Positions 29,704 through 38,782 of a stretch of DNA of 64,000 nt are shown in pieces. The stretch is from Acidobacteriota bacterium (GTDB taxonomy: Bacteria; Acidobacteriota; Vicinamibacteria; Vicinamibacterales; UBA823): positions 1 through 64,000 of the forward strand of contig PCAK01000036.1 of NCBI GenBank assembly GCA_002730525.1, in the 5' to 3' direction. The notes below the pieces were generated by a model, which saw only the letters and a list, made by a program, of their open reading frames with translations, had not been told where the DNA came from and made no database searches. The translations under genes and the position numbers were made by a program. Position 1 is the first letter of the stretch. The number at the start of each line of letters is the position of its first letter.

Positions 29704-29732
29704 ATTGTACGAGAGCCGCGCGGATCCGTCAA
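29704..29732 (-). promoter_or_regulatory. Sigma-70-type promoter of secA-guaB
   Basis: On the minus strand TTGACG (-35), a 17-base spacer and TACAAT (-10) lie 54-82 bases upstream of the secA start. Spacing is ideal and both boxes differ from consensus by one base. Confidence 0.75.
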
Positions 29733-29769
29733 GAAAACCGGACGTGGCGTGGGGAGGCGCCGTCGGCAG

Positions 29770-30699
29770 TCAGTTGGTCGACAGCGTGTCCGAGGGAGTC
29801 AAGAAGCGGTACGGGTTGATTGGCCGGCCGTCCGCCCAGATCTCGTAGTGGACGTGCGTCCCGGTCGCACGTCCCGTCGAGCCGACATAGCCGATCAGAT
29901 CGCCTCGCTCGACGCGCTGTCCAGCGCCCACGGCGAACCGCGAGAGATGGCCGTAGCGCGTCCGGAGCCCGTAGCCGTGCTCGAGGACGACGAGGTTGCC
30001 CAGGTTGCCGCTCCGCTTTGCCGAGGCGACGCGTCCAGCCGCCGTGGCGTAGACCGGCTCGCCACGGCTGGTCGAGATGTCGAGTGCGCGATGGAACGTC
30101 CGGATGCCGGTCAGCGGGTCGATCCGATACCCGTAGGTGCTGGTCAGCCAGCCTCGCGTCGGCCAGATGGCCGGCGTGGCGGCGGCCAGGGCGCGCCGCC
30201 GTTCGACACCGTAGCGGATGCCCTGCAAGCGGCCACCGAGATTGCCCAGCAGGTCGGTCAGGAACGTGAACGTGGTTCGCGGCGAGGCCAGCGCCACCGC
30301 GTAGAGCGGATCGGGCGCGAGGGCTGCGGCACCGCTCGTGCCGGCCAGTGCCCGGGCCTTCAGTTCGGGCGGCAACTGATTCAGGGCCTCGAGGGAGACC
30401 GCGTCCAGCATAGCGCGCTCGTCGAGGGCGGTGACGACGGTCTGCAACGACGCGATTTCGCTGGCGAGCGCGGCCGACGCCGTCCGGTAGCCGGCATTCT
30501 CGACCTCGAGCGTGGCGAGGTCAGTGCGCAGCCGGTCGATCTCGGTCGAGGCCACCGAGCGAAAGCCCAGGCCGAGCAGGATAGGCGTGCCCAGCACGGC
30601 GATCGTCAGGCCGAGCGTCAAGCGCAGGCTCAGTGTGAACCGACGCACCACCCCGCTCGAGCGGTCCGCGACGACGACGGTGTACCGGTTTCTTAGCAT
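29770..30699 (-). CDS. Membrane-anchored M23 family (LytM-type) metallopeptidase
   Basis: About 309 residues from the ATG at 30697-30699; a longer frame to 30753 adds no recognisable sequence. A membrane segment (LRLTLGLTIAVLGTPILLGLGF) is near the N-terminus. It is followed by a helical, probably coiled-coil region with many Leu/Glu/Ala residues, and a C-terminal peptidase domain. Zinc ligands are in FHRALDISTSRGEPVYATA and THVHYEIWADGRPI; GYGLRTRYGHLSRF and KSG/GDLIGYVGSTGRATG complete the fold. Such proteins cut peptide cross-links in peptidoglycan or activate amidases at division. It sits upstream of secA with its own transcription direction the same. Confidence 0.9.
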   Translation of the reverse strand: MLRNRYTVVVADRSSGVVRRFTLSLRLTLGLTIAVLGTPILLGLGFRSVASTEIDRLRTDLATLEVENAGYRTASAALASEIASLQTVVTALDERAMLDAVSLEALNQLPPELKARALAGTSGAAALAPDPLYAVALASPRTTFTFLTDLLGNLGGRLQGIRYGVERRRALAAATPAIWPTRGWLTSTYGYRIDPLTGIRTFHRALDISTSRGEPVYATAAGRVASAKRSGNLGNLVVLEHGYGLRTRYGHLSRFAVGAGQRVERGDLIGYVGSTGRATGTHVHYEIWADGRPINPYRFLTPSDTLSTN

Positions 30700-30878
30700 T
30701 TGACGGGTAACGCGGCGTAACGAACCCGCCAGGCAGGCCGGTTCGCCGTGCAAAACCTATGAAAACTACCACATTCGCCGCGGCGTTGGAAGCGTTTGGA
30801 CTTCAGAGCGAACATCGACCGAAACTCACTCGTCTCGAACGGACTACGCGGGACTGCACGGTTCTGCCTGTCTTATCG

Positions 30879-32394
30879 TCACTCCACCATCCGGAACTGT
30901 AGGGCCTCCGCGAGGTGCGGGCGGCCTATGGCGGCCACACCGTCGAGGTCGGCGATCGTCCGGGCCAGCTTCAGCAGCCGAACGTGGCTGCGCGCCGACA
31001 GCGTCAGCGTCGTGGCCGCGGTCTCGAGGAGCCTGGCGGTTGGGCGGTCCAACCGGCAATCGGTCCGCAGGCGGCGCTCGGACAACTCCGCGTTGCAACG
31101 CTCCGCTCGGCCGTCCAACCGGGCGCGCTGACGCTCGCGCGCGGCCTGCACCCGTGCGCGGATCGCCGTCGATGTGAGCCCGCTCGGTCGCGTGAGCAGA
31201 TTTCCGGTTGGCGCCGGTCGTACGTCGACCGCGAGGTCGATTCGGTCGAGCAGCGGCCCCGACAGGCGCGGGCGGTAGCGCTGGCACTCGCCCGGAGTAC
31301 AGCGACACGGCGCGAACGGGATGTCCGTACAGCCCGCACGGGCAGGGGTTCATGGCGCCCAACAGGATGAAGCGAGCGGGAAACCTGGCGATCTGCGCGG
31401 CACGCGCGATGCGGACCGCGCCTTGCTCGAGCGGTTGGCGGAGCGCCTCGAGGCTTCGGCGGGTGAACTCCGGGAGTTCGTCGAGGAAGAGCACGCCGTT
31501 GTGGGCCAGGCTGATTTCGCCGGGTCGGGGCAGACTGCCGTCTCCGACGAGAGCGACGTCGGATGTCGTGTGATGCGGCGCGCGGAACGGGCGGCACCGC
31601 ACAAGACCACCGTTCGCGGGCAGCAGCCCGGCGACCGAGTGAATCGTTGTGGTCTCAAGTGCTTCGTCAATGCTCAGCGGTGGCAGGATGCCGGGGAGCC
31701 GCCTGGCCATCATCGTCTTCCCGCTGCCTGGCGGGCCGACGAGCAGCGCATGGTGACCACCGGCGGCGGCGATCTCGAGGGCACGCTTCGCGAGGACCTG
31801 GCCCTGCACGTCCTCGAAGTCGGGCGCGGCGCCGGTTACGGAGATCGGCCGCGGCGGTGGCGGGCCGGCCGGTCGGTGAGCCACCGCGTCGACCGCCTCT
31901 CTGAGCGTGCCGACCGGTGTGACGTGGAGGTCGCCGAGCAATGCAGCCTCCGCGACATTCGGGGCCGGCAGGAGCAATTCGCGCAACTGGTGGCGGCGGG
32001 CGGCGACGGCGATCGGCAAGACCACGGTCGAGGTCTGCACGGTGCCATCGAGCGACAGTTCGCCCAGGACGAGGAGGTCTTCGACGTGTCGGTGTGAGAG
32101 GCGTCCCGACGCCGCGAGGATGTCCAGCGCGATGGGGAGGTCGAAGCGGGTGCCGGCCTTGCGCAAGTCGGCGGGCGCGAGGTTAACCGTGATCCGGTGC
32201 GGAGGGAACTCGAGCTCAGAATTCTGAATGGCGCTGCGCACGCGGTCGCGGCTCTCGCGGATCGCCGCGTCGGGGAGGCCGACCATGGCGAACGAGGGCA
32301 ATCCGAACGAGACGTCGACCTCCACGTCGACCTCCACGTCGACGAGCGAGGCATCGCTGCCGATCACGGTCGCGGCGCGGAGGCAGGCGAGCAC
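30879..32394 (-). pseudogene. comM: comM/yifB-type Mg-chelatase-like AAA+ ATPase, frameshifted
   Basis: The frame from 32394 encodes the ComM N-terminal domain ([20 protein letters not shown]) and the Mg-chelatase AAA+ domain: Walker [34 protein letters not shown], and [13 protein letters not shown]. At about 31320 the frame shifts; the true continuation, [20 protein letters not shown] then [18 protein letters not shown], runs in another frame to the TGA at 30879-30881. Removing one base near 31323 restores about 505 residues, the usual ComM length. ComM is a helicase acting in branch migration during natural transformation. The single-base nature of the shift makes a sequence error as likely as real inactivation. 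Confidence 0.85.
32312..32345. repeat. 12-bp tandem repeat in the 5' part of comM
   Basis: The 12-base unit ACGTCGACCTCC is present twice and starts a third time. On the coding strand it gives repeated Val-Asp-Val-Glu, lengthening an acidic strand that is normally shorter in ComM proteins. It is in frame, so it does not disrupt the gene. Confidence 0.8.
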
Positions 32395-32540
32395 GGATGT
32401 CGATCAGAGATCCTGCAAGATGATGGCCGGGCGGTGGTGGTGCGGGGAGCGGGGCCTTGACCCGGCCGGGGCTGCCGAGACTGATCAGTCGAAGACGTTG
32501 GGGGGTAGCAGATACTGCGCCGCCGGGGGCGGCGCGGCGC

Positions 32541-34268
32541 TCAGCCGCGCCAGTCGGAATGGATGAAGAGGTCGTGCGCGGCGCCGTAGTCGCGCGCCGA
32601 CGGGGTCACGATCGTGTCGTCGTCGATCCGAATACGCCGGCCCTCCTGATGCGCGAGGCGGACGTCCTCTTCGCAGACGAACTCCGCAGCGCCGGCCGCG
32701 CCTTCGGCGGCCGGCGGTGACGGTGGCGGCGCGGGTGACGGTGGCAGGGCGCTGAGCGGCGCTCTGACGCCACGCGTCGACAGGAACTGGTCGATCCGAT
32801 GCGTCAGCGCATCGGCCGCCAGGCCGGTTGGCCGGATGGAGACTGGCGCGCGCGGCAAGGCGGGCGTCTCGGTGCTGGGTGCAGTTGTCGCGGCGGCGGG
32901 TTGGACGCTCTTCACCTCGTAGGCGAGGCGCTTGACGTTCAGCAGGTGCAGCGGCGAGATGTTGTCCGACGTGATGTTGCCGCCGTAGCCCCCGCAACCC
33001 AGGGTCATGGCGGGATTCAGTCCGGTCGTCAAACCGATTGATCCGTGCGTGGTCGGAGTATTGACGACGATCCGGAAGGCTGGCTTCTTCAGCCCGAACT
33101 CGAGGATGACCTCGTCGTTGTTCGAGTGAATCGACATCGTGTGGCCCATGCCGCCGTACCGGAGGATCTGCTTGCAGCGATCGCACCCCTCCCGCCAGTC
33201 CTTGACAACATAGAACGACAGCACCGGGCAGAGTTTCTCGATGGAGAGAGGATGCTCGCGGCCGACGCCGGCGAGTTCGGCGATGAGGACGCGGGTTTCG
33301 GGCGGCACGTCGATGCCGGCGGCCGCAGCGATCTGCGGCGCGGACTTGCCGACCAGTTTCGGATTCGGGAGGCGCTGCGGGCTGACGAGTTCACGCCCCA
33401 CCGCGTCGATCTCCGCTGCCGAGAGGAAGTAGGCGCCGTTCGCCGAGAACGCCCGTCGCACCTGATCGACGATCGCGGCGTCCGTGACGACCGAGTTCTC
33501 CGACGAGCAGAGGACGCCGTTGTCGAACGTCTTGCCCGTGACGATGTCGCGGACTGCCTTCGCGACATCGGCGGTGCGCTCGATGTAGGCCGGGGCGTTG
33601 CCTGGGCCGACGCCGTACGCGGGTTTGCCGGCGCTGTAGGCCGACCGCACCAGGCCCAGGCCGCCCGTGGCGAGGATGACCGCGACGTCGCGGTGTCGCA
33701 TCAGCTCCTGGGTGCCCTCCAGGGTGACGGTCTGCATGACGTTGATAGCGCCCTCGGGGGCGCCCGCCTTGCCAGCCGCTTCGATGAGGACGTTCGCGAT
33801 GCGGGTGATACAGCCCGCGGCGGCTGGGTGCGGACTGAGGACGATCGCGCAGCGGGCCTTGACGGCGATCAGCGCCTTGTAAATCGTCGTCGACGTCGGG
33901 TTGGTCGACGGCACGACGGCCGCCACGACTCCGAAGGGCTCGGCGATCTCGATGAGCTTGCGCGCCTCGTCGCGACGGATGACGCCAACCGTCTTGAGCG
34001 GTCGGATGAACCGATGGACCTCTCGGGAGGCGAACAGGTTCTTCTGGATCTTGTCGGCGACGACACCGTAGCCGGTTTCCTCGACCGCGTGTCGGGCGGT
34101 CGCTTCGGCATGCTCGGTCGCGGCCGCCGCCATGGCGTCCACGATCGCGTCGATCTCTTCCTGGGACAGCTCAGCCAGGGCGGCCTGCGCCTGCTTCGCG
34201 CGGCGCGCGAGCGTGCGCGCCTCGTGGATCGACGCGAGGTCTCGATCCGAAGCGGCAACGTCGGCCAT
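32541..34268 (-). CDS. CoA-acylating aldehyde dehydrogenase of a bacterial microcompartment (EutE/PduP type)
   Basis: A 575-residue protein that converts an aldehyde plus CoA and NAD+ to acyl-CoA. The dehydrogenase core spans about residues 1-470, with VVPSTNPTSTTIYKALIAVK, ILATGGLGLVRSAYSAGKPA and the catalytic cysteine in TFDNGVLCSSENSVV. A tail of about 100 residues follows. It has a Pro/Ala linker, a short amphipathic helix ALTHRIDQFLSTRG (about 487-500) that looks like an encapsulation peptide, a second Pro-rich linker, and FVCEEDVRLAHQEGRRIRI then DDTIVTPSARD (529-560), a motif seen in several microcompartment-associated proteins. The neighbouring shell gene at 34335 supports a place inside a microcompartment. 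Confidence 0.9.
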   Translation of the reverse strand: MADVAASDRDLASIHEARTLARRAKQAQAALAELSQEEIDAIVDAMAAAATEHAEATARHAVEETGYGVVADKIQKNLFASREVHRFIRPLKTVGVIRRDEARKLIEIAEPFGVVAAVVPSTNPTSTTIYKALIAVKARCAIVLSPHPAAAGCITRIANVLIEAAGKAGAPEGAINVMQTVTLEGTQELMRHRDVAVILATGGLGLVRSAYSAGKPAYGVGPGNAPAYIERTADVAKAVRDIVTGKTFDNGVLCSSENSVVTDAAIVDQVRRAFSANGAYFLSAAEIDAVGRELVSPQRLPNPKLVGKSAPQIAAAAGIDVPPETRVLIAELAGVGREHPLSIEKLCPVLSFYVVKDWREGCDRCKQILRYGGMGHTMSIHSNNDEVILEFGLKKPAFRIVVNTPTTHGSIGLTTGLNPAMTLGCGGYGGNITSDNISPLHLLNVKRLAYEVKSVQPAAATTAPSTETPALPRAPVSIRPTGLAADALTHRIDQFLSTRGVRAPLSALPPSPAPPPSPPAAEGAAGAAEFVCEEDVRLAHQEGRRIRIDDDTIVTPSARDYGAAHDLFIHSDWRG

Positions 34269-34334
34269 CGGGGTTCCTTCGAGTCAAGAAAGCCCGCCGT
34301 GCACGGCGGGCTGGAGCGGGCGGCGGCGGCGCCG

Positions 34335-34619
34335 CTATTTCGAGGAAGCCTTGGGAAGAAACTTTTCGACTTCGCTGTGTGGGCGCGGGATGACGTGCAC
34401 GGACACCAGTTCGCCGACCCGACGCGCCGCGGCGGCGCCCGCGTCCGTGGCGGCCTTGACCGCGCCGACGTCGCCACGGACCATCACCGTGACAAACCCG
34501 GCACCGATGTATTCCTTGCCGATGAGCACCACGTTGGCTGCCTTGACCATGGCGTCGGCCGCCTCGATCGAGCCCACGAGCCCCTTGGTTTCGATCAGGC
34601 CAAGCGCTTCGAGTGACAT
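34335..34619 (-). CDS. Bacterial microcompartment hexameric shell protein (BMC-H)
   Basis: A 94-residue single BMC domain of the PduA/EutM/CcmK type. [20 protein letters not shown] is the canonical opening; [20 protein letters not shown] and [19 protein letters not shown] are the central strand-helix pair. [17 protein letters not shown] is the C-terminal end. The residues around the central pore should be those after the helix, in the GDVGAV region. A GGAGGA ribosome site is six bases before the ATG. It is upstream of the aldehyde dehydrogenase with a 66-base gap. Only one shell type is seen here; BMC-P pentamers and BMC-T trimers must be elsewhere if a complete shell is made. Confidence 0.95.
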   Translation of the reverse strand: MSLEALGLIETKGLVGSIEAADAMVKAANVVLIGKEYIGAGFVTVMVRGDVGAVKAATDAGAAAARRVGELVSVHVIPRPHSEVEKFLPKASSK

Positions 34620-34691
34620 TCAGGTTCCTCCAACTGACGATCCGTGGAGCGATGTCGCCCGGGTGCACCGCGACACGCCCGAGCCGCCGGA

Positions 34692-34720
34692 AATGTAACA
34701 TACCGCAGCACCTACGACAA
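34692..34720 (-). promoter_or_regulatory. Promoter of the microcompartment genes
   Basis: On the minus strand TTGTCG, a 17-base spacer and TACATT lie 73-101 bases upstream of the shell protein start. The region is shared with the divergent lipoprotein gene at 34817. Confidence 0.6.
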
Positions 34721-34816
34721 CCCGGTCTGTGCTACCATTCGAGCACTTCTCAGTGCGGTGCCGTGCGGCGGTACCTCGGGCGACGGCAACCTACAACACC
34801 TTCAGGAGGCGAAGCG

Positions 34817-35683
34817 ATGCGGCGAAGGCTCGGGACGGTCTTAATTCTGGTAGCGGCGGTCGCGAGTTGCGGTGGCCCTCCGCCAGAGCCCGTGGCCAGC
34901 GTCGTGGTCGCTCTGGATCGCGGCGCGGCGCCGCTCGGCGGCGTCGTCGGCATGTCGTATCAGTTCTCGGTCTTCGAGGGCCAGGAGCCGATGACCGAGG
35001 ACTACCGCGTGTTCGTGCACTTCGCGGACGCGGACGGCGCGGTCTTATGGACCGATGATCACGACCCGCCTGTACCGACCTCGCGCTGGCAGCCGGGCCA
35101 GACGATCAGCTACGACCGGACGATGTTCCTCCCGCTGTACCCCTACGTGGGGGCCTCGACGATCCGGGTCGGCCTGTATCCGACCGATGGCAGCGATCGG
35201 GTTCCGCTGGCCGGCGATGACGACGGGTCGCGGTCGTACGCCGTGAGCACGCTCGAGTTGTTGCCGCAATCGGAGAACGTCTTCCTGATCTACCAGGATG
35301 GGTGGCACGCGCCGGAGGGGGTCCCTGACACGCCGGATTCGGAGTGGCGGTGGACGCAGGACAACGCAACACTCGCGTTTCGGAATCCGCGCCGCGACGT
35401 GCTGCTGTACCTCAGGGCCGACGGTCGTCCCGACCTCGTCGGGGGGCCGCAGGGCGTGGTGTTGCAGATCGCCGACCGCGAGGTGGCGCGGTTTTCGATC
35501 GAGAACACGGATGCCGAGTTGAGATTGCTGCCGATCACACAGGCGCAGCTCGGCGAGGAAGACATGATCGAGTTGCAGATCCTCGTCGACGGGTCATTCA
35601 TCCCGGCCGAGCGCTCGGCGACGAACGCGGACGACACGCGCGAACTGGGGATCCGCGTGTTCGAGATCTTCCTCATCCAGTAG
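34817..35683 (+). CDS. Hypothetical lipoprotein
   Basis: A 288-residue protein from the ATG at 34817, which has AGGAGG seven bases before it; the frame is open further upstream but without a start context. MRRRLGTVLILVAAVASC is a lipoprotein signal with Cys18 as the acylation site. The mature part is rich in beta strands (DYRVFVHFADADGAVLWTDD; ASTIRVGLYPTDGSDRVPL; ARFSIENTDAELRLLPIT). It looks like two beta-sandwich domains, the first reminiscent of domains found after glycosyltransferases and in secreted lipoproteins. No catalytic motif is seen. It diverges from the microcompartment operon; a functional link is not apparent. Confidence 0.8.
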   Translation: MRRRLGTVLILVAAVASCGGPPPEPVASVVVALDRGAAPLGGVVGMSYQFSVFEGQEPMTEDYRVFVHFADADGAVLWTDDHDPPVPTSRWQPGQTISYDRTMFLPLYPYVGASTIRVGLYPTDGSDRVPLAGDDDGSRSYAVSTLELLPQSENVFLIYQDGWHAPEGVPDTPDSEWRWTQDNATLAFRNPRRDVLLYLRADGRPDLVGGPQGVVLQIADREVARFSIENTDAELRLLPITQAQLGEEDMIELQILVDGSFIPAERSATNADDTRELGIRVFEIFLIQ

Positions 35684-35783
35684 ACGGCGCGGCGGGTTCG
35701 CCTGCGGGCGTGCGGAGCCACGCCGTGCAGTGCCGATCCGTGAAGCGTGCCCCGTTGGGCGGGCGCCGTGTCACGGTCGCCTT

Positions 35784-35792
35784 TGGTATAAT
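35784..35792 (+). promoter_or_regulatory. Extended -10 promoter of the pseudopilin secretion operon
   Basis: TGGTATAAT contains a perfect TATAAT (35787-35792) preceded by the TG of an extended -10 element. No good -35 box is present, as is usual for that class. It lies about 97 bases upstream of the gspF-like start at 35889. Confidence 0.6.
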
Positions 35793-35888
35793 TCGCAGGT
35801 CAGCGTACGGCGATAACGTCCTCTCTCTCAGTATGTTGCGACCGCCACCGGAAGGCCCGGCGGCGTGGCAAGGCGCGATAGCGGGACG

Positions 35889-37100
35889 ATGGAATTCCAG
35901 TGCCGACTCGGGACCGCGACGGGGCAGGTCGTCGAGGGGACCTACGTCGCGGAGAACGAATCACGGCTGCGCCACGATCTCGAACAGCGCGGCATACACG
36001 TCCTCTCGCTGAGGCGTCGGGGCGGATTCGCCTGGTTCACGGCGGCACGCTCGAGCCGGCGGCGTATCGGATCGCGCGAGTTCCTGGTCTTCAATCAGGA
36101 ACTGGCCACGCTGTTGCGCGCCGGCCTGCCGCTGGTGCAGTCGCTCGACATCCTGCGGACCCGCATCGATCATCCGATCTTCAAGCCTGTGCTCGACGAC
36201 GTCCACGAACGGGTGCGCGGTGGCGCCTCGCTCTCGGAAGCGTTCGAGGCCCAGGGCGACCTCTTCCCCGGGGTGTATACCGCGTCGCTTCTCGCCGGCG
36301 AGAAGAGCGGAGGGTTGGAGGAAGTCATCCGCCGATACGTGAGCTACCAGAAACTGATTGGCGGCGTGCGTCGGAAGACGATCTCGGCGATGGTCTACCC
36401 GGCGATCCTGCTCGCGCTCTCGCTCGTGGTGGTCGGCATCATCGTGCTCCGGGTCGTACCGGAGTTCGCGGGGTTCTACGCCGGCTTCGGCTCGACCCTG
36501 CCGCTGAGCACCCGCGTGATCGTCGGCATGTCGGCAGTGGCAAGGCAGTACTTCCTGGTGTTCGCCCTGGGTGCCGGGGTGGCGGGCGCCGCCGGCTGGG
36601 TCTGGTTCCGACGAGGCGATCGGCGGGCAAGCCTCGACCGCTGGCTCCTGAAAGTGCCCGGCCTGGGGCAGATCTCCTGGAAGTTTGCGACGTCGCAGAT
36701 GGCGCGGACGCTTGCCACGCTGCTCGATGGCGGGATGCCGCTGGTGACCGCGCTCGACGTGGCGGCGCGGGCGATGAGTAATCGCCACCTCGCCCTGGAG
36801 CTCAATGTGGTGGCGCAGCGCGTCCGGGAAGGCGAGGGGCTGGCGGCTTCCTTGGCGGCGCGGGGGGTCTTTCCCGACGTCGCGATCCGGATGGTGGAGG
36901 TGGGCGAATCAACCGGGGCGCTCGGCGACATGCTGAACAGCCTGGCCGACTTCTTCGATGAGGAGATCGAGACCAATCTCGGCCGGTTCATCACGACGAT
37001 CGAGCCGGCGCTGCTGGTGATGATGGGCATCGTCATCGCCGCGCTCTTGCTGGCGCTGTACATGCCGCTCATCCAGCTGTCGTCCGTGGTGAGAGCATGA
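35889..37100 (+). CDS. Type II secretion / type IV pilus inner-membrane platform protein (GspF/PilC family)
   Basis: A 403-residue polytopic protein from the ATG at 35889. MEFQCRLGTATGQVVEGTY is the usual N-terminus, and an in-frame ATG at 35865 is less likely. Two GspF domains are present, each with the pattern FNQELATLLRAGLPLVQSL / ATSQMARTLATLLDGGMPLV and followed by EKSGGLEEVIRRY / EVGESTGALGDMLNSL. Three membrane segments are visible (ILLALSLVVVGIIVLRVV, FLVFALGAGVAGAAGWVWF and LLVMMGIVIAALLLALYM). The protein is the platform against which the ATPase drives pilin assembly. Its stop overlaps the start of the ATPase gene by four bases. Confidence 0.93.
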   Translation: MEFQCRLGTATGQVVEGTYVAENESRLRHDLEQRGIHVLSLRRRGGFAWFTAARSSRRRIGSREFLVFNQELATLLRAGLPLVQSLDILRTRIDHPIFKPVLDDVHERVRGGASLSEAFEAQGDLFPGVYTASLLAGEKSGGLEEVIRRYVSYQKLIGGVRRKTISAMVYPAILLALSLVVVGIIVLRVVPEFAGFYAGFGSTLPLSTRVIVGMSAVARQYFLVFALGAGVAGAAGWVWFRRGDRRASLDRWLLKVPGLGQISWKFATSQMARTLATLLDGGMPLVTALDVAARAMSNRHLALELNVVAQRVREGEGLAASLAARGVFPDVAIRMVEVGESTGALGDMLNSLADFFDEEIETNLGRFITTIEPALLVMMGIVIAALLLALYMPLIQLSSVVRA

Positions 37101-38782
37101 CCGAGAAACGTCCGAGTGCTGTGTCCGGCCCGGCTGCCCCAACGCCGTCCGCGGAGGTCACCGACCTGTACGCCGGAGCGGCCGAGGCGGGCACGGTGGA
37201 CCGGGCCGCCGAGATCGCGCGGGCGCGGCAGCTCGCGTTGCGGTACCGCCTGTCGTTCATCGATCTGTCGGAATTCCACATCGATCACGATCTGTTTCGC
37301 TCGATCCCGGCGGACCTCATGCTGCGATACGGCTTCGTGCCCTATCGTCGGGAGGGGGAGTCGTTGGTCATCGTCGTGTCCGACCCGACGGATCTGCCGA
37401 TGCTCGACGAACTGGCGCTGCTGCTCGAGTCGCCGGTCAGGGTGACGGTCGGCGCGCCATCGGCCATTCAGTCAATCCTGCAGAAGAGCGAGAGTTCGCA
37501 GCGCGTCCTCGATGAGGCGACCGAGAGCTTTCAGCTGCAGTTGCTGCACGAGGACGAAGGTGGCGAGGATAGTCTGACGGTCGAGCGGTTGACGAGCGAC
37601 ATCAGCCCGATCATCCGACTGGTCGATTCGACGATCTACACGGCGATCCAGCGGCGGGCCAGCGACATTCATATCGAGACGCAGGACGATGCCGTCCACA
37701 TGAAGTACCGGATCGACGGCGTGCTGCAGCAGGCGATGCGGCCGATCGACCGGCAGTTCCACGCGTCGATCATTTCGCGCATCAAGGTGATGGCGGAGTT
37801 GGACATCGCCGAGAAGCGGATTCCGCAGGATGGCCGGTTCAAGCTGCGGCTCGCCGCCAAGACCATCGATTTCCGGGTCTCCATCATGCCCAGCGTCCAT
37901 GGCGAGGACGCCGTCATCAGGATTCTCGACAAGGAATCGATCAGCGAACAGTTTCAAGAGCTGCGACTCAACATCCTCGGGTTCCCGGAGGCCGAGTTGC
38001 GTCGGTTTCGAAAGTACATCGCCGAGCCCTACGGCATGGTGCTGGTCACCGGCCCAACTGGCAGCGGCAAGACCACGACGCTGTATGCCGCGCTGGCGGA
38101 GATCAAGTCGATCGAGGACAAGATCATCACGATCGAGGACCCGGTGGAGTATCAGCTGGCCGGCATCACGCAGATTCCGATCAACGAGCGCAAGGGCCTG
38201 ACCTTCGCGCGCGGCCTACGGTCGATTCTGCGCCACGATCCGGACAAGATCATGGTCGGTGAGATACGTGATCCTGAAACGGCGCAGATCGCCATTCAGT
38301 CCGCGCTCACCGGGCACCTCGTCTTCACGACGGTTCACGCGAACAACGTCGTCGACGTGCTCGGGCGATTCCTGAACATGGGCGTCGAGCGCTACCAGTT
38401 CGTGTCGGCGCTGAACTGCGTGCTCGCGCAGCGTCTCGTGCGTATGGTCTGCGAGCACTGCAAACGGCCCGTGGCGACGGACCCGGCCATGCTCATCGAA
38501 TCCGGGCTGGACGCGGAGGTGTATGCCGTGCACACGTTCTACGAAGGGGCGGGCTGTATCGAGTGCGGCGGTACCGGTTACAAGGGGCGGACCGCCATCT
38601 GCGAACTGCTGGACCTGACCGACCGAATCCGCGAGATGATCCTCGACGGCAAGCCCACCTCCGAGATCAAGCGGGCCGCGCGGGAGGAAGGGATGCGGTA
38701 CTTGCGCGAATCCGCGATCGAACGCGCGGTGAACGGGATAACGACGCTCAAGGAAATCAACAAGGTGACATTCGTCGAATGA
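37097..38782 (+). CDS. Secretion/pilus assembly ATPase (GspE/PilB family)
   Basis: A 561-residue ATPase. An N-terminal GspE-N domain (DLSEFHIDHDLFRSIPADLM) precedes the motor domain. ASDIHIETQDDAVHMKYRID is the N2 domain; Walker A is VTGPTGSGKTTTLYAAL; the Asp box is ITIEDPVEYQLAG; Walker B is IMVGEIRDPETAQIA; the His box is VFTTVHANN. A zinc-binding tetracysteine, CEHCKRP and CIECGGTGYKG, is present, as in assembly rather than retraction ATPases. It powers pseudopilus assembly in the cytoplasm with the GspF platform. The downstream gene overlaps by four bases. Confidence 0.95.
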   Translation: MTEKRPSAVSGPAAPTPSAEVTDLYAGAAEAGTVDRAAEIARARQLALRYRLSFIDLSEFHIDHDLFRSIPADLMLRYGFVPYRREGESLVIVVSDPTDLPMLDELALLLESPVRVTVGAPSAIQSILQKSESSQRVLDEATESFQLQLLHEDEGGEDSLTVERLTSDISPIIRLVDSTIYTAIQRRASDIHIETQDDAVHMKYRIDGVLQQAMRPIDRQFHASIISRIKVMAELDIAEKRIPQDGRFKLRLAAKTIDFRVSIMPSVHGEDAVIRILDKESISEQFQELRLNILGFPEAELRRFRKYIAEPYGMVLVTGPTGSGKTTTLYAALAEIKSIEDKIITIEDPVEYQLAGITQIPINERKGLTFARGLRSILRHDPDKIMVGEIRDPETAQIAIQSALTGHLVFTTVHANNVVDVLGRFLNMGVERYQFVSALNCVLAQRLVRMVCEHCKRPVATDPAMLIESGLDAEVYAVHTFYEGAGCIECGGTGYKGRTAICELLDLTDRIREMILDGKPTSEIKRAAREEGMRYLRESAIERAVNGITTLKEINKVTFVE

